18,743 bases of DNA from an uncultured Rickettsiales bacterium (GTDB lineage: Bacteria; Pseudomonadota; Alphaproteobacteria; Rickettsiales; UBA1997), in NCBI GenBank assembly GCA_934725005.1, contig CAKVBE010000005.1, positions 1 through 18,743 of the forward strand, written 5' to 3'. Below the pieces are notes generated by a model. It worked only from the letters and a program-made list of their open reading frames with translations. It was not told the origin of the DNA and ran no database searches. A program made the position numbers and the translations under genes. Positions 8,543 through 16,481 of this stretch are shown piece by piece (position 1 is the stretch's first letter; the number at the start of each line of letters is the position of its first letter).

Positions 8543-8983
8543 CCTGAATAATATTGCTAATATTACTTTTTCTACAGTGCTAAGTAATTTGGATTTAATC
8601 TTCAATTTCGCTATTTTGTTTTTATTTCTTGTTTTAGTAATATTTAACAAAACCTTATTGAGCCAATTTTTTGTAGAATTTCTGTTTTTAGAGTCTATTT
8701 CATTGTATATACTTGTACTTTTTATCAATTCAACTTCTTTTGTTTTTAGCGATACTGGACTTACCTCGTCGTCATCAACTTCAATTTCTTTAAAATCATT
8801 TTTTTCTAAAACCTCATTTATTGCTTTGATTGTTGATTTTTCATCGTTTTTTGTATTCAAATACTTATTGAATGTGTCAATTTTATCACCACTTATTGTA
8901 TTTGATAAACTTATATACATTATGGTAATCAAAATAATTATAATAAATACAATCAGTACTGTTAACTCAATTCCTGTAATCAT
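8516..8983 (-). CDS. hypothetical small single-pass membrane protein, Lys-rich
   Basis: I do not recognise this 155-residue product. It has a strongly hydrophobic segment at about residues 5-26 (TVLIVFIIIILITIMYISLS), then a polar linker containing an acidic patch (EIEVDDDE), and a basic C-terminal third rich in Lys, Asn and Arg with TKTRNKNKIAKLKIKSK. The topology would be a single N-terminal anchor with a long hydrophilic tail. An overlapping plus-strand reading frame gives a Phe/Ser/Leu-only product typical of the complement of a Lys/Glu-rich gene, so I choose the minus strand. It lies 36 bp after the next small minus-strand gene, with which it probably forms an operon, and has its own terminator. 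Confidence 0.6.
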   Translation of the reverse strand: MITGIELTVLIVFIIIILITIMYISLSNTISGDKIDTFNKYLNTKNDEKSTIKAINEVLEKNDFKEIEVDDDEVSPVSLKTKEVELIKSTSIYNEIDSKNRNSTKNWLNKVLLNITKTRNKNKIAKLKIKSKLLSTVEKVILAILFRNNKKNKGL

Positions 8984-9019
8984 ATGTTCTTAAAATTTAT
9001 TGAAATTTACATTAATAAT

Positions 9020-9379
9020 CTACTTAATTTCAGCATTTTCCCCTTTTATTATGTCAGATAATGATTCAAGCTTGAATTCATCCTTTTCATCATTTTCCTG
9101 TTCCTCTTCCTTTACCAGCTCTTCTTGCAAGTGTTTATTATCAATTAAATTCAATATATTGATATATTCTTCATCTTTTTTTTCTAAATCTTCTAAATTC
9201 AGTTTGTCTATTAACTCGTTATACATGTCAAAAATATGTAGTATTTTACCAACATAATAATACCTATCATATAAACAGTCAATTAAAAAAATGCAACAAA
9301 AAATCTTGTTTTTTACTTTGATTATATCACACTTCAGAAGTTGTTTAATTTGATGTTTAACTTTTATGAAAAGATACAA
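9020..9379 (-). CDS. hypothetical small acidic protein, start uncertain
   Basis: The product is 119 residues if begun at TTG 9377-9379, or 68 if begun at the only in-frame ATG (9224-9226). I do not recognise it. The C-terminal part is predicted helical and very acidic (LEDLEKKDEEYINILNL, EELVKEEEQENDEKDE), while the segment before the ATG is basic, then hydrophobic (IFCCIFLIDCL), and aromatic (YDRYYYVGK). The frame stays open for about 50 codons upstream of the ATG, which is unlikely by chance in DNA this AT-rich and favours the longer form. That form overlaps the start of the divergent gene at 9366 by 14 nt. A plus-strand Ser/Phe-rich frame over the same bases is its shadow. Confidence 0.5.
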   Translation of the reverse strand: MYLFIKVKHQIKQLLKCDIIKVKNKIFCCIFLIDCLYDRYYYVGKILHIFDMYNELIDKLNLEDLEKKDEEYINILNLIDNKHLQEELVKEEEQENDEKDEFKLESLSDIIKGENAEIK

Positions 9380-10151
9380 GAAATTTTTTTTTAGTCTTAT
9401 TATTCTAAATATAATATTTACCGCAATAGTGATTTACATTTGCTTTTCTTTTTATAAAGTTATAAACGCAGACAATTCAGTCATAGACAAATCAGTGAAA
9501 AATTTAACAGAAAATTCTGGCAACCAAAGTAAGGAAATAGATAAAATAAAGCGCGATATTTTATTTTTAGATGAAGGTATAAAAAGCAATAGTGTATTAA
9601 TAAACGACATAAAAGCAAGTAATTATGGTAACGATATAGCTTTGGTAAAAGCAAAAGTTGACAATCTAATAAATTCCAAACCAGAAGAAGAAAAATTAAA
9701 ATTTACAATTATAAAGACACTAAATACAATATTGAAAAAATACTACAACAATCAAAAATTTGATCAAGAAATAGATAGTCTAAAGATCTTATGCAAAAAT
9801 AATGATTTAGTTTTAAACGACATAAAACAGTTAGAAAATTTTTTAAATATAAATTCAAAATTATTATTAGATACATTTGATACTGAATCAAAAAATCTCA
9901 TTGTTAATAGTGAAAACTCAATATTAAAAAATCTAATAAAAATCAAAAAAATTTCAGATAAAAACACACTAAAAACAACAAATTCAACGATTAAAAATAT
10001 AAGATCAAGCATTATTAACAACGACCTGCAATTAGCAACTGATTTAATAATCAATAATAATTATCAAGATAAACTTGCAAAAACATTGGAATTAATTCAG
10101 GAAAATCAAAGGTTTCTAGTTTTATTAAACTCAATAATACAGAATATATAA
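9366..10151 (+). CDS. probable Mic60/mitofilin-like inner membrane protein (COG4223 type)
   Basis: The 261-residue protein has a short basic N-terminus (MKRYKKF), one transmembrane helix (about 8-29), a Lys/Glu/Ser helical region predicted as coiled coil (about 40-110) and an all-alpha C-terminal region. That region shows the spacing seen in alphaproteobacterial Mic60: an L..LK.YYNNQKFDQEIDSLKIL block (about 118-146), LLLDTFDTESKNL (about 166-178), and a terminal helical part with NNDLQLATDLIINNN and FLVLLNSIIQNI. Alphaproteobacterial Mic60 shapes intracytoplasmic membranes and contacts the outer membrane. The match rests on architecture and pattern, not on invariant residues; the protein is short and very degenerate, so an unrelated coiled-coil membrane protein remains possible. 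It opens the five-gene plus-strand cluster. Confidence 0.5.
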   Translation: MKRYKKFFFSLIILNIIFTAIVIYICFSFYKVINADNSVIDKSVKNLTENSGNQSKEIDKIKRDILFLDEGIKSNSVLINDIKASNYGNDIALVKAKVDNLINSKPEEEKLKFTIIKTLNTILKKYYNNQKFDQEIDSLKILCKNNDLVLNDIKQLENFLNINSKLLLDTFDTESKNLIVNSENSILKNLIKIKKISDKNTLKTTNSTIKNIRSSIINNDLQLATDLIINNNYQDKLAKTLELIQENQRFLVLLNSIIQNI

Positions 10152-10211
10152 AACAATTGATTTTATTATAATAAGATTTATCATTAAATCCATCATAAAT
10201 TTAGTTATTTT

Positions 10212-10808
10212 ATGCAAAAAATTAATAAAAATGACATTTTGTTTGTTATAGCGTGCAAAGAAGAGAGTAATAATCTTATTGAACAATTTGGCATAGATAT
10301 AATATACACTGGCGTTGGAAAAGTAAATGCGTGTTACAACTTAACTAAAGCGCTAATCACTAGAAAACTAAACAATAAACTACCTAAATATGTAATAAAT
10401 ATAGGAAGTTGTGGAAGCAAAAAATTCAAGAAAGGTTCGTTGGTTGCATGCAATAGATTTATTCAAAAGGATATGGATTGTACAGCATTCGGTTGTAGGT
10501 TGGGTGAAACACCAAGCGACAATTTACCGTATATAATTGAGCATAACAAAATTATAGATAATTTAGAATACGCTACTTGTGGAAGCGGTGATAAATTTGA
10601 AACTGAACCATGTAAAATAAGCGAAGTTGACATAGTGGAGATGGAAGCTTTTGCCCTAGCAAAGGTTTGCAAGTTGGAAAATATTGATTTTATATCAATA
10701 AAATATATAACAGACGGTTTAGATAACAATGGTGCAGATGATTGGGATAACAACGTTATAGGTTCCGCTGAAAGCTTTTATAATTATCTTAACAATATTA
10801 TAGAATAG
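10212..10808 (+). CDS. 5'-methylthioadenosine/S-adenosylhomocysteine nucleosidase-like protein
   Basis: This 198-residue member of the PNP/MTAN nucleoside phosphorylase-hydrolase superfamily shows VIACKEESN (12-20, with the Glu expected at the catalytic position of E. coli Glu12), IYTGVGKVNA (31-40), VINIGSCGS (61-69), VEMEAFALAKVC (142-153, with the ribose-binding Met-Glu) and IKYITDGLD (163-171, with the purine-contacting Asp). All three catalytic acids of MTAN therefore seem present. The family hydrolyses adenine from methylthioadenosine and S-adenosylhomocysteine, removing inhibitory by-products of SAM-dependent methylation. It is somewhat shorter than typical MTAN (about 230) and carries an unusual MDCTAFGCRLGETP segment, so substrate specificity is open. 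It lies 60 bp after the Mic60-like gene and 1 bp before the PPIase gene. Confidence 0.8.
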   Translation: MQKINKNDILFVIACKEESNNLIEQFGIDIIYTGVGKVNACYNLTKALITRKLNNKLPKYVINIGSCGSKKFKKGSLVACNRFIQKDMDCTAFGCRLGETPSDNLPYIIEHNKIIDNLEYATCGSGDKFETEPCKISEVDIVEMEAFALAKVCKLENIDFISIKYITDGLDNNGADDWDNNVIGSAESFYNYLNNIIE

Positions 10809-10809
10809 A

Positions 10810-11682
10810 ATGAGAAAATCAGAAAAGAAGACACTAACATTAATTTTAGTAATTTCCGCTGTTATAATTTTTGCCATAGAGTTTTATATTATAGATTTTT
10901 TTTATAAGAAGTACTATTACTATGACAAAGGAAACGTAATTGCTAAAGTTGGCAATATAAACATTTACGATAATGATATAAAGGATAGATTAAATTACCT
11001 ATCAAAAATTAAAAACGAAGAGATAACCATAGATAATATTGACAAAGAAGTTCTAAAAGCTGTTCTGTATGAAGCATATGTTGATAAAAAGTTAGAAAAA
11101 GAATTTTATGAAAAAAAGTTCAACAAGGATGAAATAGATACACTAGTTAACAGTTATAAAAGAAATTTAATAAGAGATAAATACATTGAACTCTATGTTT
11201 TGGATGATATTAAAGATTCCGATTTAAAAGAAAAATATGAAAACTTAATAAAAGATGTAAAAGATAGAGAAGAAAGAAAAATATCTCATATTGTTGTTGA
11301 TACAGAAGAAGAAGCCGAAAGAATATTAAAAATGTTGAGGAGAAATAGCAATTTTGAATATCTAGCTCAAAAATATTCAACTGATAAAATTTCAGCTATA
11401 AACGGCGGTTCTTTAGGATATTTAATGAAAGGCGAAATAGAGTTAGAGGACTTTGCAAATATTGCATTCTTATTAAAAATCGGAGAAATATCTAAACCAA
11501 TTAAAACAAAATACGGATGGCATATAATCAGGATTGACGATATGAGAAAAACAGAGATCAAGGAATTTGATGATGTAAAAGATACAGTGAAAAATCTTTT
11601 AGAAGAAGATTTAATAAATGGATTCATACTTAAAAGTATAGACGATGTTAAAATAAAGATGCTAATTAATAAAGAGATTTAA
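10810..11682 (+). CDS. membrane-anchored parvulin-type peptidylprolyl isomerase (PpiC/PrsA/SurA-like)
   Basis: The 290-residue protein begins with a basic stretch and one hydrophobic helix (about 9-30), probably an uncleaved anchor. It continues with a SurA-N-like helical region (about 42-150: VIAKVGNINIYDNDI, then LKAVLYEAYVDKKL) and a single parvulin domain (about 157-244). The domain shows RKISHIVVDTEEEAERI, FEYLAQKYSTD, GGSLGYLMKGE and KTKYGWHIIRIDD. It would act in the periplasm as a folding catalyst or chaperone for secreted and outer-membrane proteins. Only one parvulin domain is present, unlike SurA with two, so PpiC/PrsA-like is the safer name. The start is 1 bp after the preceding stop codon. 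Confidence 0.88.
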   Translation: MRKSEKKTLTLILVISAVIIFAIEFYIIDFFYKKYYYYDKGNVIAKVGNINIYDNDIKDRLNYLSKIKNEEITIDNIDKEVLKAVLYEAYVDKKLEKEFYEKKFNKDEIDTLVNSYKRNLIRDKYIELYVLDDIKDSDLKEKYENLIKDVKDREERKISHIVVDTEEEAERILKMLRRNSNFEYLAQKYSTDKISAINGGSLGYLMKGEIELEDFANIAFLLKIGEISKPIKTKYGWHIIRIDDMRKTEIKEFDDVKDTVKNLLEEDLINGFILKSIDDVKIKMLINKEI

Positions 11683-11684
11683 CC

Positions 11685-12416
11685 ATGCAAGATTTTTACA
11701 TATACGGAAAACATCCAACTTTTATTTTACTGGAGAATCAAAAAAGAAAAATAAAAAAAATATATACTTCAAATTTCGAAGAACTAATTGACTTCATTGA
11801 AAAAAATAAGATAAACATAAATAAAAATATAATAGAAAAAAAATCTAATCAGGAAATTACAAAAATCTTGAAAGAAGATGTGAATCATCAGGGGTTTTTA
11901 GCAATTGTAAGCGAAAGAAAAAATTTAGCTATTGATGATTTTATAAAAAACAATTGTATTAACAAGAATAATTTACCAAAATTAATTATTCTTGATCAAT
12001 TGACAGACCCACATAATATTGGAGCAATAATTAGAACAGCTATGGCGTTTGGAGTCAATTACATAATTACAACAAAATTTAATAGTGCAAAAGATTCAGC
12101 AATAATAACAAAGACTTCAGCTGGTTTGAGTGAAATGATCAATATAATAGAGGTTACAAATCTAAATAGAACCATAGAAGAATTAAAAAATATTGGATAT
12201 TTCATAATTGGTATGGCTGGCGAAGCAAAAACTAATTTAAAAACTATAAATGATCCAAAAAATCTATGTCTTGTCGTTGGTAACGAAGGTAATGGAATAA
12301 GACAATTAGTTAAGAAAAACTGTGATATTTTGGCTAAAATAGAAATGGAGAATAATGTTGAAAGTTTAAATGTTTCAGTTGCAACCGCGATAGCAATATA
12401 CCAATTATGGGCATAA
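11685..12416 (+). CDS. rlmB: 23S rRNA 2'-O-methyltransferase, RlmB/TrmH (SpoU) family
   Basis: This 243-residue SPOUT methyltransferase has a small N-terminal L30e-like RNA-binding domain (DFYIYGKHPTFILLEN, then VNHQGFLAIVSE) followed by the SpoU catalytic domain. Its three motifs are intact: DPHNIGAIIRTAMAFG (108-123; Asn111 and Arg117), LVVGNEGNGI (196-205; Glu201) and ESLNVSVATAIAIY (226-239; Ser227 and Asn229). The two-domain layout and KTSAGLSE block point to RlmB, which methylates the ribose of G2251 (E. coli numbering) in the 23S peptidyl-transferase loop, rather than to tRNA-specific TrmH. It follows the PPIase gene by 2 bp and precedes the prepilin peptidase gene by 1 bp, so it is transcribed with both. 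Confidence 0.9.
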   Translation: MQDFYIYGKHPTFILLENQKRKIKKIYTSNFEELIDFIEKNKININKNIIEKKSNQEITKILKEDVNHQGFLAIVSERKNLAIDDFIKNNCINKNNLPKLIILDQLTDPHNIGAIIRTAMAFGVNYIITTKFNSAKDSAIITKTSAGLSEMINIIEVTNLNRTIEELKNIGYFIIGMAGEAKTNLKTINDPKNLCLVVGNEGNGIRQLVKKNCDILAKIEMENNVESLNVSVATAIAIYQLWA

Positions 12417-12417
12417 T

Positions 12418-13170
12418 GTGTTAGAACTAATATTGTATTTTTATATATTTTATCTAGGCGCATGCTTTGGCAGTTTCCTAACCATGGCAAGTTATAGAGT
12501 ACCGAAAGGTGAAGATATAATATTCAAAAGGTCATATTGCCCAAAATGCAAAAAACAACTAAAACTAAGTTCGCTATTTCCAATCTTTTCATGGATATTT
12601 CAACACGGTAAATGTTCAAATTGTGGTTGCAAAATAAGCGTCAGATACCCATTAATTGAATTAGTAACAGCCATTGGTTTCTTAATAACATATCTTTTTG
12701 TAAATAACTTATCTATAACTTATCAAATATATTTTTATTCACTGTTTTTACTATGCATGTTAATATCAATAATAGACATTGAAACATATGAAATTCCTTA
12801 CACATTACAAGCAATCCTTATAATTTACGGATTGATTTATATTTTTAATTTAAAAAATAATGCATCCATACACCTTTTATCATCTATCTTGTATTTTTTA
12901 ATCTTTTATATAACAGCTTATTCTTTATCGAAATACAAAAAAACAGATACAATAGGTGGCGGAGATCTTGGAATTATTATCGGTATAGGTTTATTTTTAG
13001 GATTAAATAATATTAATATATTTCTATTTTCGAGTGGTATCTTTGGATTAATTTTTGGCACCGTATGGAATATAAAATTAAAAAAAAATATATTTCCATT
13101 CGGTGCACCACTACTTTTGTCATTTCTTATAACATTCGCATTAAATAGCTATGGAATAAAAGTTTATTAA
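12418..13170 (+). CDS. pilD: type IV prepilin peptidase (PilD/GspO/ComC family, A24)
   Basis: The 250-residue polytopic membrane protein starts at a GTG 1 bp after the rlmB stop codon. The N-terminal part has GACFGSFLTMASYRVP (14-29), the Zn-binding CPKC (41-44) and CSNC (66-69) pairs and RYPLIEL (76-82), as in bifunctional leader peptidase/N-methyltransferases. The two catalytic aspartates of the A24 family are in SIIDIETYEIPY (Asp120) and GGGDLGIIIGIGLFLG (Asp183). At least six hydrophobic segments are visible. The enzyme cleaves and methylates type IV pilin or type II secretion pseudopilin precursors, implying such a system elsewhere in the genome, since none is in this window. Confidence 0.93.
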   Translation: MLELILYFYIFYLGACFGSFLTMASYRVPKGEDIIFKRSYCPKCKKQLKLSSLFPIFSWIFQHGKCSNCGCKISVRYPLIELVTAIGFLITYLFVNNLSITYQIYFYSLFLLCMLISIIDIETYEIPYTLQAILIIYGLIYIFNLKNNASIHLLSSILYFLIFYITAYSLSKYKKTDTIGGGDLGIIIGIGLFLGLNNINIFLFSSGIFGLIFGTVWNIKLKKNIFPFGAPLLLSFLITFALNSYGIKVY

Positions 13171-13219
13171 CACCTATTACTTATTTTTAGAAACAGCATT
13201 GACTGTTATTAAATATTGA

Positions 13220-13257
13220 TTACAATATTGTAACTATATTAAAAAAATTAATATAGT
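13220..13257. promoter_or_regulatory. palindrome and hairpin just upstream of the repeat-protein gene
   Basis: A perfect 14-bp palindrome TTACAATATTGTAA (13220-13233) is followed directly by a 9-bp inverted repeat ACTATATTA (13233-13241) and TAATATAGT (13249-13257). TTGTAA (13228-13233) with TATAGT (13252-13257) at an 18-bp spacing would make a promoter starting almost at the ATG of 13266, so the dyad would cover the -35. Alternatively the hairpin ends the upstream operon. AT-only sequence makes chance dyads common, so both readings are tentative. Confidence 0.35.
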
Positions 13258-13265
13258 ATTTAATT

Positions 13266-16200
13266 ATGGAAGATTTTAATACATTTCTTGATGCAATAAG
13301 GCAATTATCATGTGCATTTTATAGAGAAGAAAACTTTAAGGCTAATCCTTACCAGTTTGCCGGACAAGATTATACCAGCGATTTAACTGATTATTTCAAA
13401 ATAAATAATTACAAAGAAAATAATGACACTGTTTTTAATGTTTTAAAATCATTTATCAGTAGTAATAATGATATTAAGAAACAACTTTTGTCATATAATA
13501 TTAATAACAAAGATAATGATCAAAAACAATTCTTATTGTATAACATTTTCTATACTTTCATGAGATTATCATTGGGAGATGAGACCATTAAAAATGAAAA
13601 CTGTATTCATCATATTGAAACAAATTTGCGTGAAATTAGTAACATTGATGAGATAGAACATTTAAATTTTACAGATTCTATTGTTTATTGCCTCGTAAAG
13701 ACTTGCATCGATTGCAGAAAAAATTATGAATATATTAATGAACATATTTTACGCATCATAAGTAATAATGATTTATTAACAAACACTGTTATTAGTAATT
13801 TTACAAAAGCTTATATTGATAGCGAAATACCATTAGATGAAATCTGCAAAAGTATATTATCTTTTATAAAAGAGTTTCCAAAATTAACAGAATATATTAG
13901 TTATAGTTTTATCAAGGAATGCAAAAAATCTGGAGAAAATTTATATAAAATTTCTGAAATAATTTTACCATTGATTTTAGATGATAATAACGTTAGTTCT
14001 AAGAATGTTGTATATGAAATTATCCACAACCTGACAAATGCTTGTACTTATCTCAACAAAGATAATAAAATAGAAAATGATGAAATAAAGACCATTGATG
14101 AAAAACATCAAATATGTAGATATAGTCGCTATTTAATGGAAAATCGAATAGGACTTAAAGTATCATACAAAGAGATAAAAGACTTTTTTCATTATATTGT
14201 AAACTATTACATTGTAAAATATTTCTATTATGACCCAGTAAGTAATGTAATTTATGAACATAATCCAATAAGCAATGTTATCTATGAATTTACAAAAACT
14301 CTTATTTTATTTAATTCAAAATACGACCAAGTAGATCCAGAAGACAAGTGCCTTGATATTGATTCAATTAATCAAATAAATAGCTATACATTAATTTTCT
14401 TAAAAGAATATCCATCTTTTAAAGATAAAATTATTTATGGTTTTATAAAAGCTATAATTGAAAACAGCGAAAATCCACAAAAAATTATTACAGAAAGTAT
14501 TTTAAGATCTATTGATGAATGTAAAAACATCACTGAACAAGACATTATATTTAGTTTTTCAAGTGCTTGCAAAATGTGCGGCATGACACCAATTAGAATT
14601 TTTGAATATTTATACAAACTCAAAGAAAAATGTGATGCAGCTAATAAAGATTTTTTAGCGTTTAAGTTTATTGTAAAAGATCTTGTAAAAATTTATTTTA
14701 ATGATGAAAAATCATCTGAAGAAGCAACTGAATTTATCTCAAACGCTATAAGTATAGACGAAAAAATAACTTTTGAGGTTGTCGATGGTTTTATAAGAAG
14801 TCTTATTATTTTGAAAAAAGACCAAAAAGAAATAAATGCACATATTATACACCTTATAAAAAAACAACCGAAACTTTGCGAAGGCATTATTTTTGGTTTC
14901 ATAAAAGCCTTTGCTATATTCAAAAATACTAAAAACAAAATTGTAAGTAACGCAATATATATTATAAATGAATGTAATAAATTAGAAAATACAGAAAAAT
15001 ACAAAGGATTAAAATCTGATATAATTCTTAATTTCGCATCAGCTATTTATAAACTAGCACCAAACAATTTAGGTAATTTTGTTTTACAAATCATAAAAGA
15101 CAACGGTGTTGATATAATTAACAAATACATAGATCAAAGCATTGTCATAGGAGAAAAAATCAAGAATATATTGAAAAACATTTTTTCAAATACTGAAATA
15201 CCTGAAGAATTCGCAATGATTATGTCTCGTATTCTTATAAAAAAATATATTACCAATGAAATCAATTTCGATACAATGTGTGATAGCATTTTCTTTTTGA
15301 TAGACAAATATCCGGATTTATATAATAACATCGCTTATAAATTTACTGGTACATGCGTTAAGCATATAGAAAAACCACAAGAAATTTTTAATAATTACAT
15401 TTCAAATGTTGAAAAATACGATAAAAATTTAATAAAAACAACTATTGATAAGATTCTATATACTTACTTTATCAATAAAAAAACTATCGAAGAAGTTTGT
15501 GAGTTTACCTCTGTTATCATAAGAAACCATACTAATTTAATAGAAATTATTATTTCTGTTTTTGTCGAAAAATGTATTAGTAGTGGTACAGATCAAAAAA
15601 TAATGGCTAATTTTGTATTGAATACTATTAAATGTTTTCCAAAATTAGTTAATAGCATTATAGATAGTTACATAAGCTCTTCTATCGGTTCTTACCAAGC
15701 AGCAGATGAAGCAAGTTATAACATTTCATATATTATAGACAGTAAACTTAATAAAGAAATCGATATGATAAGCCCATTACTCAATGTTCTCAATCACGAT
15801 CTCGTAAACAATGGAGTTGAATATTTTTTTTATAAAAATGATGAAGTGATAACGCTTGAAGTACTTGATAAAGCTATAAATAATTTAACTAACGAACAGA
15901 ATTTACAAGAAGATTATATGAAAGGTCTTTTACTTATAGCTATTTCAAAGCATATTGTTCATCTTTACGCAGATAAAGAAGATACGTTGGAATCGTTACT
16001 TGAAAAATATAACGCCACATTTTGTAAAAAAACAGAAAAATTGGAAGATTTATTAGATATCAAGATAGATAATTTTGCAAAATTATATAGCTATTGTCGT
16101 TCTAAATTAAAAATTGGAGATAATAGATTATATGACTACTACTTATGTTTTACTGACAAACTATCAAAGCAGAGTTACAATATTGGTCATGCAACACTAA

Positions 16201-16316
16201 GTGATTTATCAAAATTTATGGCCAAAAATAAATTTCTTATTAATAAAACAAGATTAGAATTGAGAAATATTGAGAACTCTATTAAATCATTTGATGATAA
16301 TGTTTTATCACGATAA
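13266..16316 (+). CDS. large helical-repeat (solenoid-like) protein, unknown family
   Basis: I cannot assign this 1016-residue protein to a family. It has no signal peptide, transmembrane segment or catalytic motif that I can see. From about residue 137 to 825 it consists of degenerate repeats of 36-39 residues with a pattern I..xFIKAxI.S.....I...IL..I...P.L. Clear units begin near 138, 174, 210, 388, 426, 501, 540, 585, 688, 725, 761 and 797; examples are KIIYGFIKAIIENSENPQKI, IISVFVEKCISSGTDQKI and SNFTKAYIDSEIPLDEI. The pattern suggests paired amphipathic helices stacked as an alpha-solenoid. The first 130 and last 190 residues (from about 826) are helical but non-repetitive. It is Lys/Asn/Ile-rich like its neighbours, so recent transfer is not evident from composition. 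A scaffold or secreted effector role is possible but unproven. Confidence 0.85.
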   Translation: MEDFNTFLDAIRQLSCAFYREENFKANPYQFAGQDYTSDLTDYFKINNYKENNDTVFNVLKSFISSNNDIKKQLLSYNINNKDNDQKQFLLYNIFYTFMRLSLGDETIKNENCIHHIETNLREISNIDEIEHLNFTDSIVYCLVKTCIDCRKNYEYINEHILRIISNNDLLTNTVISNFTKAYIDSEIPLDEICKSILSFIKEFPKLTEYISYSFIKECKKSGENLYKISEIILPLILDDNNVSSKNVVYEIIHNLTNACTYLNKDNKIENDEIKTIDEKHQICRYSRYLMENRIGLKVSYKEIKDFFHYIVNYYIVKYFYYDPVSNVIYEHNPISNVIYEFTKTLILFNSKYDQVDPEDKCLDIDSINQINSYTLIFLKEYPSFKDKIIYGFIKAIIENSENPQKIITESILRSIDECKNITEQDIIFSFSSACKMCGMTPIRIFEYLYKLKEKCDAANKDFLAFKFIVKDLVKIYFNDEKSSEEATEFISNAISIDEKITFEVVDGFIRSLIILKKDQKEINAHIIHLIKKQPKLCEGIIFGFIKAFAIFKNTKNKIVSNAIYIINECNKLENTEKYKGLKSDIILNFASAIYKLAPNNLGNFVLQIIKDNGVDIINKYIDQSIVIGEKIKNILKNIFSNTEIPEEFAMIMSRILIKKYITNEINFDTMCDSIFFLIDKYPDLYNNIAYKFTGTCVKHIEKPQEIFNNYISNVEKYDKNLIKTTIDKILYTYFINKKTIEEVCEFTSVIIRNHTNLIEIIISVFVEKCISSGTDQKIMANFVLNTIKCFPKLVNSIIDSYISSSIGSYQAADEASYNISYIIDSKLNKEIDMISPLLNVLNHDLVNNGVEYFFYKNDEVITLEVLDKAINNLTNEQNLQEDYMKGLLLIAISKHIVHLYADKEDTLESLLEKYNATFCKKTEKLEDLLDIKIDNFAKLYSYCRSKLKIGDNRLYDYYLCFTDKLSKQSYNIGHATLSDLSKFMAKNKFLINKTRLELRNIENSIKSFDDNVLSR
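14232..14288 (+). repeat. internal 30-bp tandem duplication within the repeat-protein gene
   Basis: Residues 323-331 (DPVSNVIYE) and 333-341 (NPISNVIYE) are nearly identical and spaced by exactly 10 residues (30 bp). The DNA copies differ at several mostly synonymous positions, so the duplication is not brand new. It is separate in period from the 36-39-residue repeats of the rest of the protein. Confidence 0.8.
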
Positions 16317-16481
16317 AACTACTAATTATTTAGTCTAATTTTTGTGTTAAACTTATTTTAGTTGACTAAATTTACACTTTAATTTATCAACTTTATCGAC
16401 ACTTTTCTTTATTTAGGAAGGTTATCGATAGCACTAAACAAGTATTGGTTCCTATAAATATTAGGTCCTAAAGAGATTCTA

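Noticed and set aside
8535..8993. Plus-strand reading frame of 152 codons over the small membrane protein gene
   Set aside because: Its product is almost entirely Phe, Leu, Ser, Ile and Val, as expected for the complement of a Lys/Glu/Asn-rich gene; the minus-strand product has a sensible anchor-plus-tail organisation.
9000..9257. Plus-strand Ser/Phe-rich reading frame
   Set aside because: It is the complement of the acidic minus-strand gene; the low-complexity Ser-Phe run mirrors Glu/Lys codons.
8516..9379. Toxin-antitoxin module
   Set aside because: Two small adjacent genes are suggestive, but neither product shows a toxin fold motif or an antitoxin DNA-binding domain, and one is a membrane-anchored protein of 155 residues.
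12059..12490. Minus-strand 143-codon frame across rlmB and pilD
   Set aside because: It is antisense to the catalytic motifs of rlmB and the start of pilD, with no independent support.
13266..16316. Ankyrin, TPR, Sel1 or leucine-rich repeat assignment for the large protein
   Set aside because: None of the diagnostic residues of those repeats recurs; only a general two-helix periodicity of 36-39 residues is visible.
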